Assembly: GCA_034667525.1 (NCBI GenBank)
Contig: JAXDJO010000010.1
Coordinates: 1-64,000 of the forward strand
Reading direction: 5' to 3'
Length of the DNA stretch: 64,000 bases
Origin: DATAPE01 sp034667525
GTDB lineage: Bacteria > Actinomycetota > CADDZG01 > WHSQ01
The position numbers and the translations under genes were made by a program. The notes under the pieces were generated by a model, which saw only the letters and a program-made list of their open reading frames with translations, made no database searches and was not told the DNA's origin. This document shows, piece by piece, positions 38,486 through 46,416 of the stretch. Positions within the stretch are counted from its first letter, which is position 1. The number at the start of each line of letters is the position of its first letter.

Positions 38486-39375
38486 CTCAACCTGTACCTA
38501 CAGACGATGTCGACGTCACCGTGATCAGCGGTCTCTCCGGCGCGGGCAGGTCCGAGGCTGCCAAGGCTCTCGAAGACCTTGGTTGGTTCGTCATCGATAA
38601 CCTGCCGCCGGCCCTCATCGACAAGATGCTCTCTTTGGCGTTGGCGCCGGGCAACGACATCAAGAGGCTGGCCCTGGTCATCGATGCACGCGGAGGAGCT
38701 TTCTTCACCGAAGCTGCGACCGCTCTAGACGAGTTGCGAGACACGGTAGGCAACTTCCGGCTCGTCTTTCTCGAGGCTTCGGAGAGCGCGCTGGTCCGAC
38801 GCTTCGACGCAACGCGCCGGCGTCACCCGTTGGGGTCCGAGGGTTCCGTAACGGCTGGGATCCAGAGGGAGCGAAGGGTCATGAGCGTGTTCCGCGAAGC
38901 GGCGGACGTGATCATCGACACCTCCAACCTCACACCGCAAGATCTTCGGAGCAAGATCGCCGCTTACTTCGGGTCCGTGGTCGGGGGAGGCCTGCGCGCC
39001 ACTGTGGTGTCTTTCGGATACAAGTTCGGTCTCCCACTCGACGCTGATCTGGTGCTTGATGTTCGCTTTCTTCCGAACCCGCACTGGGTCGAAGGTCTGC
39101 GGGAGCTGACTGGACACGACGAGGCGGTACGCGACTACGTACTCGGACAGGTGCCCACCAAGGAGTTCCTCGAGCGCATGCGCGATCTCTTCGAGGTCCT
39201 CTTACCTGGATACATGAACGAGGGTCGTCATTACCTGACGGTCGCCATCGGTTGTACCGGCGGACGGCATCGGTCGGTGGTTCTCGCCGAGGAGATAGCC
39301 GGCTTGATAGAAGAGCGTGGCCTGCCGGCGACGGTTCTGCACAGGGACGTCGCACGTGCTCCGGTCGCGCCGTGA
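38482..39375 (+). CDS. rapZ: RNase adapter / nucleotide-binding protein RapZ family
   Basis: 297 residues. The N-terminal P-loop is GLSGAGRSEAAKALEDLGWFVIDNLPP (Ser-Glu in place of the common Ser-Thr), then RVMSVFREAADVIIDTSNLT, FGYKFGLPLDADLVLDVRFLPNPHW, and the C-terminal YLTVAIGCTGGRHRSVVLAEEIA. In E. coli RapZ binds glmZ RNA; in Actinobacteria its target is less clear. It lies in the standard uvrC-rapZ-yvcK order. Confidence 0.94.
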   Translation: MTQPVPTDDVDVTVISGLSGAGRSEAAKALEDLGWFVIDNLPPALIDKMLSLALAPGNDIKRLALVIDARGGAFFTEAATALDELRDTVGNFRLVFLEASESALVRRFDATRRRHPLGSEGSVTAGIQRERRVMSVFREAADVIIDTSNLTPQDLRSKIAAYFGSVVGGGLRATVVSFGYKFGLPLDADLVLDVRFLPNPHWVEGLRELTGHDEAVRDYVLGQVPTKEFLERMRDLFEVLLPGYMNEGRHYLTVAIGCTGGRHRSVVLAEEIAGLIEERGLPATVLHRDVARAPVAP

Positions 39376-40292
39376 ATCGCGTCAGAGTTGTAGGCATCGG
39401 CGGGGGCCATGGGCTTGCTGCAACTCTGCGCGCAGCCCGTAGGTACGCCGGCGAGGTCACGGCGGTCGTAACCGTTGCAGACGACGGCGGCTCTTCCGGT
39501 CGGTTGACCCGAGAGCTTGGGATCCCTCCCCCCGGCGACATCCGTAACTGCCTGGTCGCGCTCGCGGACGAGACGCAACTCTCACAGGTGTACCAACACC
39601 GCTTCCGCGGGGGCGCGCTAACCGGCCACACGGCGGGCAACGTGCTGATCGCGGCGATGACAGAGATCTACGGCGACTTCGGCAAAGGTGTTGAGGCCGC
39701 CGGCAAATTGCTGGGAGCGAGGGGACAGGTGTTTCCTGCCACTACCGAGCTGGTGAAGCTGAACGCGCAAGTAGACGGTCGCGTGATCTCGGGGCAGGTG
39801 GCCGTGGCGGAAACTCCAAGGCCGATACAGGTCGTATACCTCGATCCGCCCGATCCGCCTGCCTTCTCCAAAGCCGTCGACGCGATCATGGAAGCAGATC
39901 AGGTCATCTTGGGTCCCGGAAGTCTGTTCACGAGTTTGATCGCAACCTTGCTGGTTCCCGGCATTCGCAAAGCGCTGCAGAGCACCTCAGCCAGCAGGGT
40001 GTTCGTCTGTAATTCGCGTATGCAAAAGGGCGAGACCGAGGGTTTGGACGCGCCTGCCCATCTCGAAGCCCTGTTGGTTCACGCAGGCCCATTTTCGGTC
40101 GATGCCGTAGTCGTGCAATATCCGATGATCCCTACGGACGGAGTCGAGATCAACCCGATCGATCTCAGATCGTCGGGTGTAAGGGTCATCGAAGCCGACA
40201 TATCCAATGCGGATGGATCGCACGATCCCGATCGCATGGCGGAGGTGCTTGGAGCGCTTGCGACCGACGCGCAACCCTCAAAGCTAGGATGA
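39372..40292 (+). CDS. yvcK: Gluconeogenesis factor YvcK family protein
   Basis: 306 residues from GTG 39372, which overlaps the rapZ stop (GTGA). Motifs: VVGIGGGHGLAATLRAARR, VVTVADDGGSSGRLTRELG, PPGDIRNCLVAL, HTAGNVLIAAM and ILGPGSLFTSLIATLLV. The family (2-phospho-L-lactate transferase fold) binds UDP-sugars and controls central carbon and wall synthesis. whiA is expected directly downstream in most Firmicutes and Actinobacteria, but gap follows after 32 bases. Confidence 0.94.
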   Translation: MNRVRVVGIGGGHGLAATLRAARRYAGEVTAVVTVADDGGSSGRLTRELGIPPPGDIRNCLVALADETQLSQVYQHRFRGGALTGHTAGNVLIAAMTEIYGDFGKGVEAAGKLLGARGQVFPATTELVKLNAQVDGRVISGQVAVAETPRPIQVVYLDPPDPPAFSKAVDAIMEADQVILGPGSLFTSLIATLLVPGIRKALQSTSASRVFVCNSRMQKGETEGLDAPAHLEALLVHAGPFSVDAVVVQYPMIPTDGVEINPIDLRSSGVRVIEADISNADGSHDPDRMAEVLGALATDAQPSKLG

Positions 40293-40324
40293 ACAGATAA
40301 CCCACGCCCAGCAGGAGGACACTC

Positions 40325-41332
40325 GTGACGACGCGTATCGGAATCAACGGCTTCGGACGCATCGGCCGTAACTTCTACAGAGCGTTGAAGGCCAAAGGGT
40401 CAGGCCTGGAGGTCGTGGCGGTTAACGATCTCGGCAACGCCGAAACGATGGCTCACCTGCTGAAGTACGACTCGGTTCTCGGCCCCCTTGGCAAGGAAGT
40501 CAAGGTCACCGACGAAGGCTTCACGGTGGAGGGCGACCACATCAAGCTTCTCTCCGAACGCGACCCGGCCGATCTCCCCTGGGGGGACCTTGGCGTAGAC
40601 GTGGTCATCGAATCCACCGGGTTCTTCACCAAGCGAGCCGACGCGGCGAAGCATGTGCAGGGCGGGGCGAAGAAAGTCATCATCTCGGCCCCCGCCAAGG
40701 ATGAAGACATCACCATCGTCTTGGGTGTCAACGACGATGAGTACGATCCGGCTAAGCACGAGATCATCTCGAACGCGTCCTGCACGACGAACTGTGTGGT
40801 CCCGTTGGCCAAGGTGCTTCAGGACAACTGGGGCATCGACAAAGGATTCATGACGACGTGCCATGCATACACGAACGATCAGAACACGCTCGATCTGGCC
40901 CGCGATGACCTCCGGCGCGCTCGCGCGGCGGCCATAAACATCATTCCAACTACTACTGGCGCGGCGAAGGCTGCAGCCCTGGCGATGCCGGAGTTGAAGG
41001 GGCGGCTGGATGGACTCTCGCTGCGCGTCCCTGTCGCCGACGGCTCGATCACGGATCTGGTCGCGATCGTGGGCTCAGAGGTTACGAGGGAGCAGGTCAA
41101 CGACGCGTATCGCGAGGCTTCACAGTCGGCGGGGATGAAAGGGATCATGGAATACACCGAAGACCCCATCGTCTCTACCGACATCATCGGAAATCCTCAT
41201 TCCTGCATCATCGACGGGCTCTCTACGATGACCAACGGCAACATGGTCAAGGTTCTGGGTTGGTATGACAACGAATGGGGATATTCGAACCGCCTGGTCG
41301 ATGTTGCCGAGCTCGTTGCGGGCAGCATCTGA
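40325..41332 (+). CDS. gap: Glyceraldehyde-3-phosphate dehydrogenase
   Basis: 335 residues: GINGFGRIGRNFYRA, NDLGNAETMAHLLKYDSV, the active-site SNASCTTNCVVPLAKV with Cys153, and the WYDNEWGYSNRLVD end. It is the phosphorylating NAD(P) enzyme of glycolysis. GTG 40325 follows AGGAGG. It opens a run of lower-glycolysis genes (gap, pgk, tpiA, apgM). Confidence 0.97.
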   Translation: MTTRIGINGFGRIGRNFYRALKAKGSGLEVVAVNDLGNAETMAHLLKYDSVLGPLGKEVKVTDEGFTVEGDHIKLLSERDPADLPWGDLGVDVVIESTGFFTKRADAAKHVQGGAKKVIISAPAKDEDITIVLGVNDDEYDPAKHEIISNASCTTNCVVPLAKVLQDNWGIDKGFMTTCHAYTNDQNTLDLARDDLRRARAAAINIIPTTTGAAKAAALAMPELKGRLDGLSLRVPVADGSITDLVAIVGSEVTREQVNDAYREASQSAGMKGIMEYTEDPIVSTDIIGNPHSCIIDGLSTMTNGNMVKVLGWYDNEWGYSNRLVDVAELVAGSI

Positions 41333-41366
41333 AGCCCGGATCCCTCCCGATGAGAGTGCCCAGGGC

Positions 41367-42227
41367 ATGAAGGTCCAGCAGCACAACGTATCGGTGGGAG
41401 ATATCAGCCTCTTCGTCGAGGAGCGGGGAGAGGGATACCCGGTGATCGTCCTCCACGGCGGGCCGGGACTGGATCATCACCAGTTCGGGGACTACCTCGA
41501 CCCGTTGACCGACGAATACCGCTTGGTCCTCGTGGATCAGCGCGGACAGGGCCTCTCCGAACAGGTTCCTCCCGAGACCTGCAGCCTCGAAAACTGCGCT
41601 CGCGACGTGGTGTTGCTGGCTGCCGCGCTGGGGCTCGACCGCTACGCGGTGCTGGGCCACTCGTGGGGGGCCTTTGTGGCCCTTCAGAACGCAGTCGATC
41701 ACCCCGGTAAAGCGGCCCAGAGCATCATCTCGGCAGGCGTTCCGTCTGCCCGGTATCTGGAGAAGGTCTTCGCCAACCTCGAGAACTTCGAGCCGGTCGA
41801 GCTACGGCAACAGGTCATCGATTCGTGGGCGCAGGAAAAGGATCTGCAGACAGAAGAGCAGGCCGCTGCTTCCATGCACGATCAGTGGCCCTTCCAGTTC
41901 AAGGATCCCTTCGATCCGCGCATCCCAGAGTTCGAGGCAAGGACCCAGGGCGTTCGTTACTCACCCGAGATAACCCGTTACTTCGCTGCCGATGAGGGTT
42001 ACGGGGGCATCGAGGTCGAAGACCGGCTGCGTGACGTGAGCCAACCGGTCCTTGTGATCGGTGGCCGCCACGAAAGAACCTGTGTGGTGGAGGGAAGCGA
42101 AGCTATTGCCGCGGGAATCCCGGGAGCGGAGCTGGTGATCCTCGAGAACAGCGCTCATATGACCTATGTCGAAGAGAACGATGCTTACCTCCGGGCCGTG
42201 CGGAGATTCCTCTCCGCTCACCGTTAG
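41367..42227 (+). CDS. Alpha/beta hydrolase (proline iminopeptidase-like)
   Basis: 286 residues from ATG 41367. Oxyanion motif VLHGGPGLDHHQ, then LVDQRGQGLSE, nucleophile elbow GHSWGAFVALQ, and a late ENSAHMTYVEEN with the catalytic His. The HGGPG and DQRGxGxS motifs are those of the prolyl iminopeptidase (S33) group. The substrate is unknown. It is an insertion between gap and pgk, in the same direction; co-transcription is likely. Confidence 0.88.
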   Translation: MKVQQHNVSVGDISLFVEERGEGYPVIVLHGGPGLDHHQFGDYLDPLTDEYRLVLVDQRGQGLSEQVPPETCSLENCARDVVLLAAALGLDRYAVLGHSWGAFVALQNAVDHPGKAAQSIISAGVPSARYLEKVFANLENFEPVELRQQVIDSWAQEKDLQTEEQAAASMHDQWPFQFKDPFDPRIPEFEARTQGVRYSPEITRYFAADEGYGGIEVEDRLRDVSQPVLVIGGRHERTCVVEGSEAIAAGIPGAELVILENSAHMTYVEENDAYLRAVRRFLSAHR

Positions 42228-42292
42228 CGAGATCTCCGGCCCCCTAGATTGCTAAGCTCCCACCGTCGGGGCAAGGGAAGCAGGAAGGACAC

Positions 42293-42607
42293 ATGACTGA
42301 CGACAGATCACGGGCCGAAGCCGAGCAAGAGGCCCTAGCCGAACAGCGCGCCGAAGCGGAGTCCTTCACGATCGGTCCGGGGATCGCCGGCACCAAGAGC
42401 CAGATGCGGGGGAGCATCGGCGGCTTCGTACTGGGCACGCTGGTGGGAGCGCTGCTGGGCTTCATAGTCGGAGCGCTCATCGGAGGTACCGGACTGACCA
42501 TCATCACCGTCATCGTTGGAGCTGTGGCCGGAGCTACGGCCGGGGGCATGATCGGTGGTTTCCTGCGTCCGCGCCAGAAGCTCGAAGGCGGGGAAGCAGA
42601 TACCTGA
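42293..42607 (+). CDS. Glycine-zipper membrane protein, function unknown
   Basis: 104 residues. A charged, Glu/Ala-rich N-terminus (SRAEAEQEALAEQRAEAESF) is followed by two Gly-rich hydrophobic segments (GSIGGFVLGTLVGALLGFIV, VGAVAGATAGGMIGGFL) and a short tail. The glycine zipper pattern fits small membrane-inserting proteins. I do not recognise a specific family. Its 3' end lies in the region where the pgk start must be. Confidence 0.65.
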   Translation: MTDDRSRAEAEQEALAEQRAEAESFTIGPGIAGTKSQMRGSIGGFVLGTLVGALLGFIVGALIGGTGLTIITVIVGAVAGATAGGMIGGFLRPRQKLEGGEADT

Positions 42608-43823
42608 TCCGGAGCATCCCGAATCAGCATCCGAGCTCTTTCAGATCGAGGACCTCGAACTGAGGGGTCGGCGCGTCCTGACCCGTTGCGACTTCAACGT
42701 CCCCCTCGATCGAGGACGGATCGCCGATGACTTCCGCATCAGCTCGACCGTTCCGACTCTTCAGAGGTTGTTGGACTCGGGAGCCTCCATCACCGCGTGC
42801 TCCCATCTGGGACGTCCGAAAGGCCGCGTCGTCGACGAGCTGAGGCTCGACCCGATCGCGGAGCGTTTGCGTGAGATGCTCGGCCGTGATGTCCTGAAGG
42901 CAAACGATGTCGTGGGCCCCTCCGCCCGCGAAGCGGTCGCGTCGGGTGCTGCCGTAGTGCTGCTGGAGAACCTCCGATTCGAACCCGGGGAAGAGAGCAA
43001 CGACCCGCGCTTCGCCGGTGAGCTCGCCTCCCTGGGAGATGCCTATGTGGACGACGCTTTCGGTGCTGCACATCGCTCCCACGCGTCGGTAGTAGGGGTC
43101 GCAGAAAGGATCCCTTGTGCCGCGGGGTTGCTCCTCGCCGAAGAAGTTCGAAAGCTGGAACGGTTGCTGGTCGCGCCGGACCATCCTTTCGTAGCCGTGC
43201 TCGGCGGAGCAAAGGTTTCCGACAAGCTAGCGATGATCGAGAACTTCCTCGATAGAGTCGATGCGATCTGTATCGGCGGGGCGATGGCCTTTACGTTGCT
43301 TGCGGCCTCGGGACGCCCGATCGGACGTTCTCGCGTGGAAGAGGACCGGCTTGACAGCGTTGCGAAAATGCTCGGCCGTGCCAGGAACAAAGGAGTGGAG
43401 ATGGCGCTGCCTGTCGATGTCGTTGCCGCCTCAGACGCGTCGCCGGGAGCCCCACATGACACCGTCGCGCTGGACGAGATCGGAGACCGTATGGGGGTCG
43501 ACATCGGTCCCCGAACCTGCGAGCGTTTCGCGAGCGTCATCGAAGGGGCTCGATCGGTACTTTGGAACGGCCCCATGGGGATATTCGAGATCGAGGATTA
43601 CGCGGCCGGTACCAGGGCGATCGCTGCCGCGGTCGTCGAGGCAACCGCTCGCGGCGCGTACACCGTGGTGGGAGGCGGGGATTCTGCCGCTGCGCTCAAG
43701 CAGCTCGGCCTCACCGACGGAGTAAGCCATCTGTCGACCGGGGGCGGGGCGTCCCTCGAATTCCTCGAGGGACGAGAGCTCCCGGGGATAGCGGTCCTTC
43801 GGCGAAAGCGGCAAGGGCTATGA
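42555..43823 (+). CDS. pgk: Phosphoglycerate kinase
   Basis: The domain runs from LRGRRVLTRCDFNVPLDRGRIADDFRI through ITACSHLGRPKG, LLENLRFEPGEESND, VLGGAKVSDKLAMIENF, VLWNGPMGIFE and GGGDSAAALKQLG, a complete PGK of about 400 residues. The start is unclear: the only usual start codon in frame before the domain is GTG 42555, which overlaps the previous gene by 53 bases and adds about 36 foreign residues. An ATA at 42600 is a non-standard alternative. The stop overlaps tpiA by 4 bases. Confidence 0.94.
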   Translation: MVSCVRARSSKAGKQIPDPEHPESASELFQIEDLELRGRRVLTRCDFNVPLDRGRIADDFRISSTVPTLQRLLDSGASITACSHLGRPKGRVVDELRLDPIAERLREMLGRDVLKANDVVGPSAREAVASGAAVVLLENLRFEPGEESNDPRFAGELASLGDAYVDDAFGAAHRSHASVVGVAERIPCAAGLLLAEEVRKLERLLVAPDHPFVAVLGGAKVSDKLAMIENFLDRVDAICIGGAMAFTLLAASGRPIGRSRVEEDRLDSVAKMLGRARNKGVEMALPVDVVAASDASPGAPHDTVALDEIGDRMGVDIGPRTCERFASVIEGARSVLWNGPMGIFEIEDYAAGTRAIAAAVVEATARGAYTVVGGGDSAAALKQLGLTDGVSHLSTGGGASLEFLEGRELPGIAVLRRKRQGL

Positions 43824-44587
43824 GGCTGCCGCTGATAGCAGGCAATTGGAAGATGTTCAAGACCCATCTCGAGGCCATCGTGCTGGTTCAGCAACTCGCC
43901 CACGAGCTCGCCGGTCACGACTTCCACAAGGTCGAGGTGGCCGTCTGTCCTCCATTCACGTCACTACGATCCATCCAGACCCTGATCGATTCCGATCGCT
44001 ATTCCTTCATGCTGGGGGCCCAGAACATGTACCTCGAGGCCGAGGGCGCGTTCACCGGCGAGATCTCCGCCCCGATGTTGGCATCCCTGCGGGTTCGGTA
44101 CGTCATCTTGGGGCATTCGGAGCGCCGCGAGATCTTTGGCGAGACCGACGCTCTCGTCAACGGGAAGGTGAGGGCTGCAGTGGCGCGCGGCCTCGTGCCG
44201 ATCCTCTGTTGTGGCGAGACCGAGCAGGAACGCAGTCGGGGTGAGACCGAGGCCAAAGTTCAGGGTCAGGTGCGCGCCGGATTCGAGGGTGTCAAGCCCG
44301 AGCAGGTGGCTAGCTCGGTGATCGCTTACGAGCCTATCTGGGCCATAGGAACGGGAAAGACCGCGGCTCCCGAGGACGCGCAGGCAACGATCGCTCACAT
44401 CCGGAGCATCGTCGTGCAAACCTTCGATGAGCAGATCGCCAACGGGATACGCATCATCTACGGCGGAAGTGTCAAAGCGGGCAATGCTGCAGCGCTCATG
44501 AAGCAGCCCGACATCGATGGGGCCCTGGTGGGAGGGGCCTCGCTTGACGCCGGGGAGTTCGCAACGATCGTCAAGGCGTCGGCGTGA
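43820..44587 (+). CDS. tpiA: Triosephosphate isomerase
   Basis: 255 residues: LIAGNWKMFKTHLEA, GAQNMYLEAEGAFTGEISAPML, YVILGHSERR with the catalytic His, YEPIWAIGTGKTA with the catalytic Glu, and IIYGGSVKAGNAAALM. It is coupled to pgk (ATGA) and to apgM (GTGA). Confidence 0.97.
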   Translation: MRLPLIAGNWKMFKTHLEAIVLVQQLAHELAGHDFHKVEVAVCPPFTSLRSIQTLIDSDRYSFMLGAQNMYLEAEGAFTGEISAPMLASLRVRYVILGHSERREIFGETDALVNGKVRAAVARGLVPILCCGETEQERSRGETEAKVQGQVRAGFEGVKPEQVASSVIAYEPIWAIGTGKTAAPEDAQATIAHIRSIVVQTFDEQIANGIRIIYGGSVKAGNAAALMKQPDIDGALVGGASLDAGEFATIVKASA

Positions 44588-45876
44588 CGTTCCGGAAGAT
44601 CCTCTACGTGATCCTCGATGGGTTGGGTGACGACACTCTGGACCAGCTCGGTGGGCGAACACCTCTGGAGGCTTCCAACAAGCCTCACCTCGACCGCCTC
44701 GCGGCGGCCGGGCGGAACGGGTTCGTGACGACCGTCGGCCGCGGGATTGCGCCTGAGTCCGACATCGCGGTCTTCGCCATCTTGGGATACGACCCTCGCG
44801 AGCAACACACCGGGCGAGGCCCGCTCGAAGCACTTGGGGCGGGGCTCGATCTGGAGGATGGCGATCTTGCGTACCGTGTCAATTTCGCCACAGTGGAACG
44901 CGATGGCGCGGGCTGGTCCATCGTTGATCGACGGGTCGGCCGTTCCCTTTCGTCGGAGGAAGCCAGGGGACTGGCCGAAATATTGCAGGACGGGGTGGAC
45001 GTGCCAGACGCCAGCTTTCGGTTCCGCGCCACGGTGGGACACCGAGGGGTCCTCGTCCTTCATTCGGAACAGGGTCCCTTGTCTGCGCAGGTGACCAATT
45101 CGGACCCCGCCTACGGACGCGAGGGAAGTCTCGGGGTCGCTAACGAGACCTTCGACAACCACGTGGTGCATGTGACGCCGCTGCCCGGCCACGAAGACGA
45201 GGATGCAGCCGTTGCAGCAGCAGATCTAACCAACCGCTGGCTGGGCGGAGCCTTCGAGGTTTTGGAGGGGGCCGGGATCAATGCCATCAGACGTGCGGCC
45301 GGACAGCTCCCCGGCAACTTCGTGCTGACGCGCGACCCGGGGGATCATCTGCCGAGGTTGGTGAGCTTCAAAGAGAGGTTCGGCCCCGAGATGGGCTGCT
45401 TCGTCGAGATGCCCGTTGAGCTTGGCATCGCCAAGTTGACCGGGATGGGGGTCGTGGAGGCGCCAACAGGGATGGCAGCTCCGGAACAGTACGAAGCGTG
45501 GGCCGCGCTCGCCCTCGAAGCGATCGAGGGTTTCGACGGTCTCTACATCCACATCAAGGGACCGGACGTTCCTGCCCACGACGGCGACTACGAGGCCAAG
45601 ATCGCCAGCATCGAGTCGATCGACGCGCACTTCTTCGCGCCGTTGCTTGATGAGTTGGATCTCAAGCGCTCCATCGTCGCGGTGACGGCCGATCATTCCA
45701 CCAGCTGTGCGAGGAAGGCCCACACCGACGGCCCCGTGCCATTGCTGGTTTCCGGAGGCTCTATCGGGCCCGACCGGGTGAACACCTACGGCGAGACCGC
45801 CTCCCGCCAGGGGTCCCTCGGTCATCTGCGCGGCACCGAGATCGTGCCGCTACTGGTAGGAGCCGCCACCGACTAA
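44584..45876 (+). CDS. apgM: 2,3-bisphosphoglycerate-independent phosphoglycerate mutase, archaeal type (ApgM)
   Basis: 430 residues of the alkaline phosphatase superfamily: ILYVILDGLGDDTLDQLGGRTPLEAS (metal site), GIAPESDIAVFAILGYDPREQHTGRGP with the catalytic Ser, YIHIKGPDVPAHDGDYEAKIASIESID and VTADHSTSCARKAHTDGPVPLLVSGG. It interconverts 3- and 2-phosphoglycerate. Linkage to gap, pgk and tpiA puts four consecutive steps in one operon. ApgM is common in Archaea and scattered in Bacteria. Confidence 0.92.
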   Translation: MTFRKILYVILDGLGDDTLDQLGGRTPLEASNKPHLDRLAAAGRNGFVTTVGRGIAPESDIAVFAILGYDPREQHTGRGPLEALGAGLDLEDGDLAYRVNFATVERDGAGWSIVDRRVGRSLSSEEARGLAEILQDGVDVPDASFRFRATVGHRGVLVLHSEQGPLSAQVTNSDPAYGREGSLGVANETFDNHVVHVTPLPGHEDEDAAVAAADLTNRWLGGAFEVLEGAGINAIRRAAGQLPGNFVLTRDPGDHLPRLVSFKERFGPEMGCFVEMPVELGIAKLTGMGVVEAPTGMAAPEQYEAWAALALEAIEGFDGLYIHIKGPDVPAHDGDYEAKIASIESIDAHFFAPLLDELDLKRSIVAVTADHSTSCARKAHTDGPVPLLVSGGSIGPDRVNTYGETASRQGSLGHLRGTEIVPLLVGAATD

Positions 45877-45955
45877 GACGAGAAGCACTCACCTGTCGCC
45901 AGGCAGGTAGGGCCTCCTGGACCAGTTCGCGCGCCACGCCCCCAGAAGGTCCTTG

Positions 45956-45984
45956 TTGCTTCTCTCCGCCAGGCCACCTACTAT
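45956..45984 (+). promoter_or_regulatory. Promoter of the blaI-M56 operon
   Basis: TTGCTT, 17 bases, TACTAT: a good vegetative-type promoter with ideal spacing. The -10 box is covered by the palindrome at 45980-45993. The predicted RNA start is near 45991, leaving a leader of about 20 bases with GGGGGAAGGG before the ATG. Confidence 0.6.
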
Positions 45985-45993
45985 CTAGATAGT
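45980..45993. promoter_or_regulatory. 14-base palindrome, likely BlaI-type operator
   Basis: ACTATCTAGATAGT is a perfect palindrome. It overlaps the -10 box of the promoter before the BlaI-family gene and lies 18 bases before its ATG. BlaI/MecI repressors bind short dyads at their own promoters, so autoregulation is likely. Confidence 0.72.
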
Positions 45994-46011
45994 CGACGGG
46001 GGAAGGGTTTC

Positions 46012-46416
46012 ATGACTGCGAGACGCAAGCAAGCCCTCGCGGACCTACTTGGTCCGCTTGAGAGTGAAGTCATGGACATCGTCTGGGATCAGGGCGACGT
46101 CACCGTCCGCGACGTTCATGAGGCTCTCCAGGCGGAGCATCCGATCGCTTACACCACGGTGATGACCACGCTGGGCCGCCTCGCCGACAAGGGATTGGTG
46201 CAGCGCGACGATGACCAGCCCGCTCATCGCTACTCGGTACTTGTGACCAGAGACCAGTACGCGCGTTCCACCGTGAAGTCGGTCGTCGATTGGCTTGTCA
46301 GTCATTTCCCTGATCCCGCGGTTGCCTACTTCGTGGACCGGGTGGAAGAGGAGGACGAGCAGGTGATCATGCGGCTTCGAAAGGCTATAGATCAACGCAG
46401 GGACAGTGGTGCCTAG
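46012..46416 (+). CDS. BlaI/MecI/CopY family transcriptional repressor
   Basis: 134 residues. The winged helix (LLGPLESEVMDIVWDQGDVTVRDVHEALQAEHPIAYTTVMTTLGRLADKGLVQR) is typical of BlaI/MecI. The C-terminal part (dimerisation region) ends AIDQRRDSGA. It probably represses its own operon through the upstream palindrome. The M56 membrane protease gene overlaps its 3' end by 11 bases, the classic repressor-protease arrangement, although no beta-lactamase or PBP gene is next to it. Confidence 0.92.
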   Translation: MTARRKQALADLLGPLESEVMDIVWDQGDVTVRDVHEALQAEHPIAYTTVMTTLGRLADKGLVQRDDDQPAHRYSVLVTRDQYARSTVKSVVDWLVSHFPDPAVAYFVDRVEEEDEQVIMRLRKAIDQRRDSGA

